Virus record (IMG/VR): IMGVR_UViG_3300021961_000202
Coordinates: 1 to 42,406 of that record
Direction: 5' to 3' (one strand)
From: a virus
DNA: 42,406 bases
Part shown: one piece after another, positions 16,877 through 24,591 of the stretch
How positions within the stretch are numbered: the stretch's first letter is position 1
Layout of the letters: each line of letters starts with the position of its first letter
The notes under the pieces: generated by a model
The model's database searches: none
What the model was told of the DNA's origin: nothing
The model's input: only the letters and a program-made list of their open reading frames with translations
Position numbers and translations under genes: made by a program

Positions 16877-18691
16877 TCAAGCAGTTTTATTTCTATTAGA
16901 TTTTGATGATTTTGCTTGTTTTAAAGGAGTTTTGGGTGGTCCATATTTTCCACCTGGTTGAAAATCACCACCAAACTTTACTTCATCACCAGTTCCACGA
17001 TCTCTTCCGTGATAATCACCATATCTTTGGCGTGGTCCTTCACCTGGTTCATGTTCTCTTTCTGAAATTACATTACCATCCATTTCATAAGATTGATTTA
17101 CAACTTGCTGAGTTTTGGCAGCAACTCTTTTTTGTAGATCAGTTTGTGGTCTACGCTTTTGAGTCATCTTTTCATTGCTATCTGCAGTTCCACCAAGAGT
17201 TTTGGCAGCACCTTTAATAGCACCCTTAATCGCAAATCCTACTGGATCAGTAATATTTTTTTGAGCCGCTTTTGTTGCCTCCGCCTCAGAAGTTCTCTTG
17301 TTGGAAAATACTTTACCAAGTGCCTTTGATGCTGCAATGCTCAGACCTGCACCCTCTTCAACAGTTTCCTCACAAGCAACCATAACAACGGGATTCTTAG
17401 CACCCATTGCTCTTAATTTATTTTTAACTAAGTTAACCTTTGCATAATCTCCACGAGTATCTTTCTTCTCTTCATCCGCTGGTGAATGCATTGCCTCTTC
17501 TACCTTTTCAGGCATTCCTTTGTGCTTGGTTTTAGCAAACTTCTTCGCTTCTTTTTTAGTCATACCCTTAGCAGCAGCTGCTACTTCTGGTGACATTGGT
17601 TTTGCACCTTTCTTAACAGCATAAACCATTCCCATAAAACGCTGCTGTGCCTTACTCTTTGCCCTTTCGGTAAGAACTTCACCTTCTAGTTCAGTATGAG
17701 CATAAACATTTTTTGGTTTTGCATCAATCTGAGTTCCATCATCTGGTGAAATTTTGATTGCACCAGAGGCATAATTATCAACATTTTTTCCAGTAATCTG
17801 TGATTTGTTCTTACCTTCGGTACTATCAGTTCCTTCAGACCAAAGATAATCTTCTTTTGCAATTGCTTTACCAATTGCTTTACGACGCTTATGAAGATAC
17901 TTATCTGACTTATCAGTATCACCATCATTATCAATATCAGCATCTTCTTGTCCTACTGGATCAAGTGATTCTTTTCTTGTAGCAATTGCTGCACCAATAG
18001 CAGCACGACGCTTCATAATATACTTATCATTTGGATCATTACGCTTACCGTCATTATCAACATCAGCATCTTCTCTTCCAACTGGATCCAATTTCTTTCT
18101 TCCTTTTCTACCTCCACCACCAGTTGCACGTGCGGTTTCTTCACCCCTCTTTCTTTCACCCTCTCTTGGTTCACCATACTCAGTAAGTTCAACTTTCAAT
18201 CCTTTTGATCTGAGTTGGGTAATCTTTTCCCGAGTTCCATATCTTACATATGAGTTACCAGTTTTAGGATCAGTAACTCTGATTTTATATTTCTTATCAC
18301 CAACAGAATTTAGTTCTTCCAGATAATCAAGAACAACTTCTTTCTCAACACCCTCTACAAAAACCTTAAACATTGCATTTGCAATGCTAGTTGCAGCAGC
18401 GTCTTCGATTGTTGGGATGAAATCTTCTGCGACAGCAGCTTTTTTAGATACCATCTGTCTTGCTCTTGCCTTCACAGCAGGGACTGCGGTTGACTTTGCA
18501 ATTCTTTCAAGAACCATTCTTTCCTGCATTGCGGCATCTGCTTTTTTGCCTGCCAACATTTTTTTCACTTCATATCGAGAATCATAAACAAGTTGTCTTG
18601 CCTTCTTCTCAATAGAAGCAGCAGCATCTCCCATAGGTTTTGCAGCGCCACCTTTTCTAGATGGAAGTTCCTCAAAAATATTGTTACTCAT
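16877..18691 (-). CDS. Late 604-aa protein with Asp-rich calcium-loop-like repeats and a DUF3008 segment
   Basis: The N-terminal 80 residues are a helical, basic segment (ARQLVYDSRYEVKKMLAGKK). Two repeats near residues 200 and 243 read DPVG-x-EDAD-x-DNDG followed by (K/D)-rich residues, DKY-(I/L)-x-KRR-x-AIG-x-AI; the DxDxDG loops look like EF-hand or thrombospondin type 3 calcium sites. Residues about 344-395 (KSKAQQRFMGMVYAVKKGAK to KHKGMPEKVEEA) match the small DUF3008 family. The tail is Gly/Lys-rich. The first residues contain IFE/E, a weak gp21-like site. A late promoter lies upstream at 18727-18734 inside the preceding gene. Probably a virion or head-core protein; calcium binding is inference. 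Confidence 0.65.
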   Translation of the reverse strand: MSNNIFEELPSRKGGAAKPMGDAAASIEKKARQLVYDSRYEVKKMLAGKKADAAMQERMVLERIAKSTAVPAVKARARQMVSKKAAVAEDFIPTIEDAAATSIANAMFKVFVEGVEKEVVLDYLEELNSVGDKKYKIRVTDPKTGNSYVRYGTREKITQLRSKGLKVELTEYGEPREGERKRGEETARATGGGGRKGRKKLDPVGREDADVDNDGKRNDPNDKYIMKRRAAIGAAIATRKESLDPVGQEDADIDNDGDTDKSDKYLHKRRKAIGKAIAKEDYLWSEGTDSTEGKNKSQITGKNVDNYASGAIKISPDDGTQIDAKPKNVYAHTELEGEVLTERAKSKAQQRFMGMVYAVKKGAKPMSPEVAAAAKGMTKKEAKKFAKTKHKGMPEKVEEAMHSPADEEKKDTRGDYAKVNLVKNKLRAMGAKNPVVMVACEETVEEGAGLSIAASKALGKVFSNKRTSEAEATKAAQKNITDPVGFAIKGAIKGAAKTLGGTADSNEKMTQKRRPQTDLQKRVAAKTQQVVNQSYEMDGNVISEREHEPGEGPRQRYGDYHGRDRGTGDEVKFGGDFQPGGKYGPPKTPLKQAKSSKSNRNKTA

Positions 18692-18709
18692 TGGAGAAAG
18701 ATTGATTAC

Positions 18710-19930
18710 TTACTTTTTTCTATACTTATTTATGAATTGTCTTCCCCAAGTACATCCAGGAACCATACTCTCAACATATTTCCTGTAAGCATCAGTTCCA
18801 ACAAGTCTTTGATCAGCAGGAACACCACTTCTATTTGTAAGTTTTGCTTCCATTACATCTTTAATCCAAGACTTAAACATAATATGATCTTCGGTAACAC
18901 AGATAAGATAGTTGGTTCCTCTACGAATAATACGACCAATCAATCCGGTGTTTAGATTTTCAACCAACTGACCAATGTTAAAGATTGCTTCTTTAACGTA
19001 ATTTTCACGTAGAGTTTTCTGATCAAACTTAGGAGCAATCTCCCAAACTTCTGCTACTTGATCTTGGATACCCATTGCAGCACGAACCGTATCGAAGACT
19101 GCTCTTGCATCCTTTGGTCTCATATCAGGTGGCATACCTAAACGGAAAGTTTTAAAGTCTCCTTCGGAAGCAGCAAGTCTCATTCTTGATGCAGAAAGAC
19201 CTTCTACACCATCAGAATCTGGATCACGATCACCAGCAGAAACTACTTCAATATTATCAAAGGCATAGAGATTACCATTGTAATTGTTGGCAAGTTTATT
19301 GAATTCATTAACTCGGTCAGCACCACCAACAATTCTTACATTCGTATATCCATCATTATGTGCTTTTTTGAGAACATCAAAAATAGTTCTGGTATTTGCA
19401 TCATTTACAATTCTTTCACTATGTTGAGGGAACATCGATCTCATCAGTGCAACTTTTGTATCAGCATCAAGCGGATTCTTTTTCTTATCCTGAGTGCGAG
19501 AAGGGATAATCATATAATCACTGCCTTCCTGTTCTGCAGAAGCAGCAGCAGTATCCATCAATTGAAGATGACCCAAATGTGGTGGATTGAAACGACCAAA
19601 CGCAATCGTTAGTGTGCCTTTTGTTTTTTCGACAGGTAAGAAATTAACTGGTGGTGCCTCTTGCGCTACTGGTTGAGGAGCAGGTGCTTGTTGCTGCTGT
19701 AATGCAGGATCAACAAAGTTTGGATCGGAAATATTTTTTTCGGTTTCTGTCTGCTCAGGATCCTTACCAACTGCTTGACGCTTGTTATAAAACTTCAGTC
19801 TACCCTTTTCAGTTTTAGCAACAAACTCACCGTCTTTGTACCACCCACCGTGCCCATCACCCTGCAACCCAAGTCTTGCTGCTTGTTGGGAAGCAGTTGC
19901 TTCAGATAAAAATTGGAAAAAACTTTTCAT
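18710..19930 (-). CDS. Nucleotidyltransferase (cytidylyltransferase/NMNAT superfamily) with capsid-targeting-like leader
   Basis: The 406-aa product starts MKSFFQFLSEATASQQ, resembling T4 internal-protein leaders with LSE/A as a gp21-type site. A linker rich in Gln/Pro follows. From about residue 105 comes a Rossmann nucleotidyltransferase domain: GRFNPPHLGHLQ with the HxGH motif at 118-121, VGGADR at 201-206, and GLSASRMR (the ISSxR-type motif) at 244-251. Such enzymes transfer a nucleotide to a phosphate, as in NAD, FAD or CoA synthesis; the substrate here is unknown. The C-terminal about 85 residues form a separate small domain (IGRIIRRGTNYLICV, GTDAYRKYVESM). It overlaps the 72-aa gene by one base. 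Packaging in the head is inferred from the leader. Confidence 0.75.
   Translation of the reverse strand: MKSFFQFLSEATASQQAARLGLQGDGHGGWYKDGEFVAKTEKGRLKFYNKRQAVGKDPEQTETEKNISDPNFVDPALQQQQAPAPQPVAQEAPPVNFLPVEKTKGTLTIAFGRFNPPHLGHLQLMDTAAASAEQEGSDYMIIPSRTQDKKKNPLDADTKVALMRSMFPQHSERIVNDANTRTIFDVLKKAHNDGYTNVRIVGGADRVNEFNKLANNYNGNLYAFDNIEVVSAGDRDPDSDGVEGLSASRMRLAASEGDFKTFRLGMPPDMRPKDARAVFDTVRAAMGIQDQVAEVWEIAPKFDQKTLRENYVKEAIFNIGQLVENLNTGLIGRIIRRGTNYLICVTEDHIMFKSWIKDVMEAKLTNRSGVPADQRLVGTDAYRKYVESMVPGCTWGRQFINKYRKK
18727..18734 (-). promoter_or_regulatory. Late promoter for the 604-aa gene
   Basis: CATAAATA on the minus strand, within the last codons of the nucleotidyltransferase gene and 36 bases before the ATG at 18691. 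Confidence 0.5.
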
Positions 19931-20148
19931 TACTTACGGTTCTGCTTTTTAAGTTCGGTAACTATTGCCCTTTCGTTCGCAATAATGTAATTTAAGACAC
20001 TTTGTCTAATCTTAATATATTTATCCTTATCCTGTTTCTTCTTCCTAGAATCAATTTCTTTCTGCATCGATGTGTGAACATACAAAGCAAAATCTTTGAA
20101 ATCTTTTCCTTTAAAACTTTTAATGAGTGGATTAATATAATTTTCCAT
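19930..20148 (-). CDS. Small basic hypothetical protein (72 aa)
   Basis: Begins MENYINPLIKSFKGKDFKD and is Lys-rich (KEIDSRKKKQDKDKYIKIRQ), probably all helical. It starts directly after the stop of the 411-aa gene and its stop overlaps the nucleotidyltransferase start (TAATG), so the three genes are coupled. A GATAAATA at 20018-20025 inside it could be a late promoter for the nucleotidyltransferase gene. Function unknown. Confidence 0.6.
   Translation of the reverse strand: MENYINPLIKSFKGKDFKDFALYVHTSMQKEIDSRKKKQDKDKYIKIRQSVLNYIIANERAIVTELKKQNRK
20018..20025 (-). promoter_or_regulatory. Possible internal late promoter upstream of the nucleotidyltransferase gene
   Basis: GATAAATA on the minus strand inside the 72-aa gene, 88 bases before the ATG at 19930. 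Distance is larger than at the other genes, so this is weak. Confidence 0.3.
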
Positions 20149-21384
20149 TTAACTTACCTGGAAACCAATTCTATCTTCTGTTCTTGTTGCATAGTTTGAG
20201 GTTCTTAGATACAAGTTTCTTGTTAATGATGGTCCACCGCCAGAAGAGGCAGTGAAGGTAGGACGCCCTGTCGATTGATTCAAGTCCAGTTTAACATAGA
20301 TTACCTTCGTTTGGTTCAAATAAATTTCAAATATTTGCTTCAACACATTGTTCTGTATTCCATTCTTAGACCATCTCTCTATAAGTTGTTCACACTTGTA
20401 TCTAACTTCTCCGACAGTTACTGTTGATGGATTATTTCTCTTAGATGTAATATGCTTATCGATAAAAGGTTTCAGTAGTTCTGGATTTGGTATCCTAGCA
20501 CTGTGATTTCCACCACGATATGCTGAAATAATAGATTGAGCGGCAGCAACGCTTATTTCATCAGGTTCAAGCATCCCCCAACCTTTTAATGCACCAGCAA
20601 CAACACTTTCAGTTCCAAGTAAATTTAATAATTGGAATTCTTTTGTATATTGTAATGATCCAAGTCTTCCACTTTTCAATGCGGCAGCAGTAACAAACTG
20701 CGGTTTAACTTGGTTTGATACTCCTCTTGCAGATTTTGCAGATATTAAATGTTCATCATTACCTAATATTAATTTGTAATCATATAATCTTTCACTATCC
20801 GATGGCATATAGATTGAAGATCCACCAAGACCAGCAGTGTTTATTAAACCACTTAATAACCCTCGTTTTATACAAGCAATCGGTCCTATAACTTCAGCAT
20901 AAAAACTTTGAATTTCACCCCAAGGAAATCCATCAAATTTAATACCAGTATAATTACCAAGACCACTATTAGCATAATCTAATAACTCATAAAGATAATC
21001 AAATAACTCTCCAGGAATATCATTTCTACGATTAAGTGCATTCACTAATTCATTATAATAATCAGTTACAGAAAAAAAAGTTCTATTACTTAATCCAAAA
21101 CTAGAAGGTCTCAATAATGCAGATTGCCTTTCTGTTCCAGGTTTAACAAAATAATCAATGTTTGCATAAAAAACTTCTCCATCATCAGTTCTAAATGCTG
21201 CTCTCAAATGATCTTCTGTTAAAGAATCGATATAAGTTACTTGAGTCCCTGCGTTTATTGCACCTGCTGCCTGATATGTACCATCCTCAGACTTAGTGTA
21301 AATTCCAACATTCTTCTTTACTGTCGTTCTATGGTCACTTCCTCTCCAATTCCTCTGGAAGTTTATAATACCAGAACTTGCCAT
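20149..21384 (-). CDS. Hypothetical protein, possible PD-(D/E)XK-like nuclease with SH3-like N-terminus
   Basis: The 411-aa product starts with a beta-rich segment of about 80 residues (KKNVGIYTKSEDGTYQ, GTQVTYIDSL, FRTDDGEVFYANIDYF) that looks like an SH3-type barrel. Near residue 190 a motif LYDYKLILGN is followed by HLISAKSARGVSNQVKP, an arrangement like the D...xxK core of restriction-type nucleases, with an upstream GEIQSFYAEVIG that could supply an acidic residue. The rest is helical. It lies 16 bases after a tRNA gene. CTAAATAA between them may be a weak late promoter. The nuclease idea is tentative; a plain structural role is also possible. Confidence 0.5.
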   Translation of the reverse strand: MASSGIINFQRNWRGSDHRTTVKKNVGIYTKSEDGTYQAAGAINAGTQVTYIDSLTEDHLRAAFRTDDGEVFYANIDYFVKPGTERQSALLRPSSFGLSNRTFFSVTDYYNELVNALNRRNDIPGELFDYLYELLDYANSGLGNYTGIKFDGFPWGEIQSFYAEVIGPIACIKRGLLSGLINTAGLGGSSIYMPSDSERLYDYKLILGNDEHLISAKSARGVSNQVKPQFVTAAALKSGRLGSLQYTKEFQLLNLLGTESVVAGALKGWGMLEPDEISVAAAQSIISAYRGGNHSARIPNPELLKPFIDKHITSKRNNPSTVTVGEVRYKCEQLIERWSKNGIQNNVLKQIFEIYLNQTKVIYVKLDLNQSTGRPTFTASSGGGPSLTRNLYLRTSNYATRTEDRIGFQVS

Positions 21385-21400
21385 TTTTTGAATTATTTAG

Positions 21401-21473
21401 TGCCCGTGAGAAGATTCGAACTTCCACTGTATGGATTCTAAGTCCACCCTCTCTACCGTTGGAGTACACGGGC
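21401..21473 (-). tRNA. tRNA with anticodon UAG (predicted Leu), short variable loop
   Basis: A 73-base cloverleaf: acceptor GCCCGTG/CACGGGC, T arm GGAAG-TTCGAAT-CTTCT, anticodon stem GTGGA/TCCAT with loop CTTAGAA, so anticodon UAG reading CUA (Leu). The discriminator base is A. The D stem is only 3 bp (CTC/GAG) with a large loop, and the variable region is just 5 bases, whereas bacterial tRNA-Leu has a long variable arm. Identity is therefore less certain than the fold. CCA is not encoded. It lies 4 bases after tRNA-Ala and was probably co-transcribed with it. Confidence 0.75.
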
Positions 21474-21477
21474 AAAA

Positions 21478-21550
21478 TGGAGAATAGGAGACTCGAACTC
21501 CTGACACCCGCCTTGCAAAGGCGATGCTCTACCAACTGAGCTAATTCCCC
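21478..21550 (-). tRNA. tRNA-Ala (anticodon UGC)
   Basis: A 73-base cloverleaf: acceptor GGGGAAT/ATTCTCC, D arm GCTC-AGTTGGTA-GAGC, anticodon loop TTTGCAA (UGC), T arm AGGAG-TTCGAGT-CTCCT. The acceptor contains the G3:U70 pair, the main identity element for alanyl-tRNA synthetase. CCA is not encoded. Confidence 0.93.
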
Positions 21551-21555
21551 AATAA

Positions 21556-21570
21556 GACCCCTAAGGGGTC
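21556..21570 (-). terminator. Hairpin between the membrane-protein gene and tRNA-Ala
   Basis: GACCCC-TTA-GGGGTC (6-bp stem) lies between the stop of the DUF401-like gene and tRNA-Ala, followed on the minus strand only by TTATT. It may be a weak terminator or a processing site for the tRNA precursor. Confidence 0.5.
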
Positions 21571-21576
21571 AAATAT

Positions 21577-22617
21577 TTAGAACACTAACGTTAGTGTACC
21601 ATATCCCAACAATGCAGCAATCAACCAACCCAGAACTTTGTAATAAGTCTTGATAGGAGTACCAAAGTATTGTTGACCGATCAGTAGACATTTATGCATC
21701 GGTGAAATAATGTATCCAGCATACTCTACACACAGGAACCATGTCAAGTATCCAGGACCAAATGCCTTAGCGAGAAGAGCAACAATACCAGCATACTTAC
21801 CAGAAGAACCCATAGCAAATGCCGCAAGGAATCCAACAACAGACACAGTATACAGTGCTGCTGTACCCTGAGCAGCAGTGAGTTTGAGATACTCCATCAC
21901 AGGTTCTTTGAGTTCACCCATAACTGCTGCAAGAGCAAGAACAAGAGCAGCGAAACCAGCAAACTTCCAGTTGATATAACGACCCCACTTCCAATCATTA
22001 CAGATGAATGAATAGTAAGCAGCAAGACCAGTAAACCATACAGAGAACAGGTAAGGCATATCGGGGTCGCCATAGCAGACTAAGAACCACATCGTAGCAA
22101 CGATAGGTGCCCAACCTTTCAGCAGACGGTTCCAACTGAATGTGCGTGTCTCAGACACAATCTCAACGTCAGTTTCCTTGACGTATTTAAAGATGAATAC
22201 ACCAGCGAACGCTAGAACAATCATCAGAGGAACAATCGTATATCCCATATACTGAGTATAAGACATTCCTAGTGCTGCCATCGGAAGCACAACAGTCTTC
22301 TCAAGTGGCGACCACCAGTAATAGTGGTGCGTAGAAAGATAATCTACAATACCAAACTTGGAGCGAGATTGTGCTTTGTCGCTAGCGATGGAATCCAGAA
22401 GGGGAGCCGACATAACAACTCGCCCTTCAATGGGTAGAACACCACCAGCAAGAGCAGTAGCAGCAACAACTAAACGATTTGATTTGAATGTATTACGAAG
22501 TGCTACGAAGACTTCATTCAGCACACCGTATTGTTTGACAAGACCACCGACAATCATGATGCCGATGATGTAAGGGAGAAACAATTCTTTCTCCCAGATA
22601 CCTATCAATAAATCCAT
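21577..22617 (-). CDS. Polytopic membrane protein, DUF401-like putative transporter
   Basis: The 346-aa product has about nine to ten hydrophobic segments covering nearly its whole length, so it must be an inner-membrane protein. Sequence landmarks match the DUF401 family as I remember it: LPIEGRVVMSAPLLD near residue 60-75, HHYYWWSPLEKTVVLP near 97-112, and a C-terminal GYIISPMHKCLLIGQQYFG. That family is related to ion/anion transporters but its substrate is unknown. It is the last gene of the chain uvsX-gp41-mazG-60 aa, joined by TAATG, so it is co-expressed with replication genes. A transporter in such an operon suggests host-metabolism reprogramming; no substrate can be inferred. Confidence 0.65.
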   Translation of the reverse strand: MDLLIGIWEKELFLPYIIGIMIVGGLVKQYGVLNEVFVALRNTFKSNRLVVAATALAGGVLPIEGRVVMSAPLLDSIASDKAQSRSKFGIVDYLSTHHYYWWSPLEKTVVLPMAALGMSYTQYMGYTIVPLMIVLAFAGVFIFKYVKETDVEIVSETRTFSWNRLLKGWAPIVATMWFLVCYGDPDMPYLFSVWFTGLAAYYSFICNDWKWGRYINWKFAGFAALVLALAAVMGELKEPVMEYLKLTAAQGTAALYTVSVVGFLAAFAMGSSGKYAGIVALLAKAFGPGYLTWFLCVEYAGYIISPMHKCLLIGQQYFGTPIKTYYKVLGWLIAALLGYGTLTLVF

Positions 22618-22799
22618 TACTCTACAACTGAACTAATTTTTTCATCAATATCAAGAATTACTGCACGAATATCAGAAATTCTAGGAGGAACACTTGATTC
22701 ATTATATGTATATCCTTGTTGGGAATCAAAGAGAATTTGACGAACTGCCGCAGCAGAACGAACATCCATTTTGATTGTCACTTGTTTTTGTTTAGTCAT
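22617..22799 (-). CDS. Small hypothetical protein (60 aa)
   Basis: Begins MTKQKQVTIKMDVRSAAAV and looks like one beta strand followed by two helices (RQILFDSQQG, RISDIRAVILDIDEKI). It overlaps the mazG end by ATGA and the transporter start by TAATG, so it is coupled on both sides. No recognised domain. Confidence 0.6.
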   Translation of the reverse strand: MTKQKQVTIKMDVRSAAAVRQILFDSQQGYTYNESSVPPRISDIRAVILDIDEKISSVVE

Positions 22800-23212
22800 C
22801 GATCATCAGAAGCACGGTTTTCAGAAAAGTAAACATCAAAAGCACCCTCAGGATAACGCTTGAGAAGTTTTTGCACATTACGGGCAACAACATCATCAAG
22901 AGTCACATCAAGTGCCATACAAGCTTGGGCAACATACCACATAATATCTCCAAGTTCGATAATCATATGCTCACGATTATCTTCGTTAAAAGGTTTACCT
23001 TGAAAGATCATTTTTTTGACGATCTCCATAAACTCACCACCTTCGGCATTGATACCAACAGCAGCAGTCAGAAGACGTTCAATATTTGCACCCTTTTCAT
23101 CAAGAGCAACTAGACGGTCAGAGAGGGCAAGAAAGTCCTTAGATGCATCAGAAGTTACAGCATCCACAAACTCAGCATACTTATCAAAATTAACGTGTTT
23201 AGCAGTTTCCAT
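22796..23212 (-). CDS. mazG: MazG-like nucleoside triphosphate pyrophosphohydrolase
   Basis: The 138-aa product carries the metal-binding signature ExxE...ExxD: E57-x2-E60 in NAEGGEFMEIV and E86-x2-D89 in IELGDIMWY. MazG-family enzymes hydrolyse NTPs, dNTPs or (p)ppGpp-like substrates to monophosphates and pyrophosphate; in cyanophages MazG has been proposed to alter host starvation signalling or to clean up nucleotides. Its start overlaps the gp41 stop as TAATG. Single-domain length is normal for phage MazG. The precise substrate cannot be told from sequence. Confidence 0.85.
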   Translation of the reverse strand: METAKHVNFDKYAEFVDAVTSDASKDFLALSDRLVALDEKGANIERLLTAAVGINAEGGEFMEIVKKMIFQGKPFNEDNREHMIIELGDIMWYVAQACMALDVTLDDVVARNVQKLLKRYPEGAFDVYFSENRASDDR

Positions 23213-24591
23213 TAAAATTTAAATCCTTCAAACGACTTTTTTGGTTTCTTGTCTTCGTAATCATTATACTCGTCTTCCTGTCCAGAGTCAAGTATATCCT
23301 TTTGAGCAGTCTGCTCACAATCATAGAGTCTCATTTTGGCACGATCAATACCCACAATGAAACGCTTATAGATTGTTGGGTCATTATAACGATTCTTCAA
23401 TTGCTTCACCATAATCTGCCCCAACTGTTCCAGTTCTTCTGTACTAATAAGGGCAAACATAAGATCAGCAGTAGCAGGCAAACCAAAAGATTCAGAAGTA
23501 TCAGTAAGTTCAACATCAGAGTTGCCATAACCACTCCTAGTGGTCTGGGTAGCAGAGACAATGGGAACATTGAATTCCACCGCCAATCCACGAAGTTCTT
23601 CTGCAATCGCTTTAATATAAGAATAAGAATTGACAGAAAGGTTTGACTTATACCTGCTGGAAGCACATATATTAAGGTAATCAATGAAAATAATATCAGG
23701 TCTAAATGACTTCTTAAGTGCAAGTTCATTAAGAAGTGCTTTAAAGTGACCACTATGTGCAGAAGCAGTGGGATATTCCTTAATTATAAGAGATCCCTGA
23801 GTTTTCTTTGAAAGGTTAGTGACCTTATTTTCAAACATTTGGCGAGGGAGATCAACCAATTGTTGAATAGGAACATTCAATAAGTTTGCATCAATTCGCT
23901 CAGCAATTCGCTCCTCCGCCATTTCAAGAGTGATGTAGAGAACGTTCCTGCCTTGCAGTAAGACGGAAGCAGCAACATGGCACATAAAGAGACTCTTTCC
24001 GACACCCGTACCAGCAAGAGCGATATTGAGAGTCTTATTAGGAAGACCACCTTTTGTAATTTTATTAAAATAGTCAAGATCAAACTCGATCTTATCTTCC
24101 TGGCGGTGATAAAATTCATAACGCTCTTCATAGTTTTGTAAGTAATCGTGTCCGATATTGTTATCAAAACTCACGGCAAGAGCATCGGAAAGAATAGAAG
24201 GAATAGCATCCCGATTCTTTTTTTCATTATTACCATCGGCAATGTGAATTGATTCCATCAATGCCAAGTAAATAGCACGATCACGACACCACTTCTCAGT
24301 AGTATCAAGTAACCATTGCTTATCTACAAGATTATCATTCAGAGAACTATTAATTTCTCTGATTTCTTTGATTTCAGTTTCGTTTAAATCAGTTCTGTTT
24401 TCTACTTCAATATTAAGTGCTTCGATCGTAATTGCTGAACCATACTTAACAATGAATTGGACAATTTCCTCAAAAATGATTTTTTCCGATTTCTGTTCAA
24501 AATAATCTGGTTGAATGAAAGGTATGACCTTACGTGAGTAGTCTTCATTGAATACAAGGTTTCTGAGAATTGTTGTCTCAATTCGTTCCAT
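23212..24591 (-). CDS. 41: Replicative DNA helicase, T4 gp41-like (DnaB family)
   Basis: Hexameric 5'-3' helicase that unwinds the fork and loads primase gp61. With the start at 24591 the product has 459 aa and its N-terminus MERIETTILRNLVF aligns with T4 gp41; a further in-frame ATG pair 10 codons upstream is less likely. The RecA-type ATPase core has Walker A AGTGVGKS (about 194-200), DIIFIDYLNI as Walker B, and ATQTTRSGYG further on. The start overlaps uvsX by 14 bases. Confidence 0.93.
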   Translation of the reverse strand: MERIETTILRNLVFNEDYSRKVIPFIQPDYFEQKSEKIIFEEIVQFIVKYGSAITIEALNIEVENRTDLNETEIKEIREINSSLNDNLVDKQWLLDTTEKWCRDRAIYLALMESIHIADGNNEKKNRDAIPSILSDALAVSFDNNIGHDYLQNYEERYEFYHRQEDKIEFDLDYFNKITKGGLPNKTLNIALAGTGVGKSLFMCHVAASVLLQGRNVLYITLEMAEERIAERIDANLLNVPIQQLVDLPRQMFENKVTNLSKKTQGSLIIKEYPTASAHSGHFKALLNELALKKSFRPDIIFIDYLNICASSRYKSNLSVNSYSYIKAIAEELRGLAVEFNVPIVSATQTTRSGYGNSDVELTDTSESFGLPATADLMFALISTEELEQLGQIMVKQLKNRYNDPTIYKRFIVGIDRAKMRLYDCEQTAQKDILDSGQEDEYNDYEDKKPKKSFEGFKF

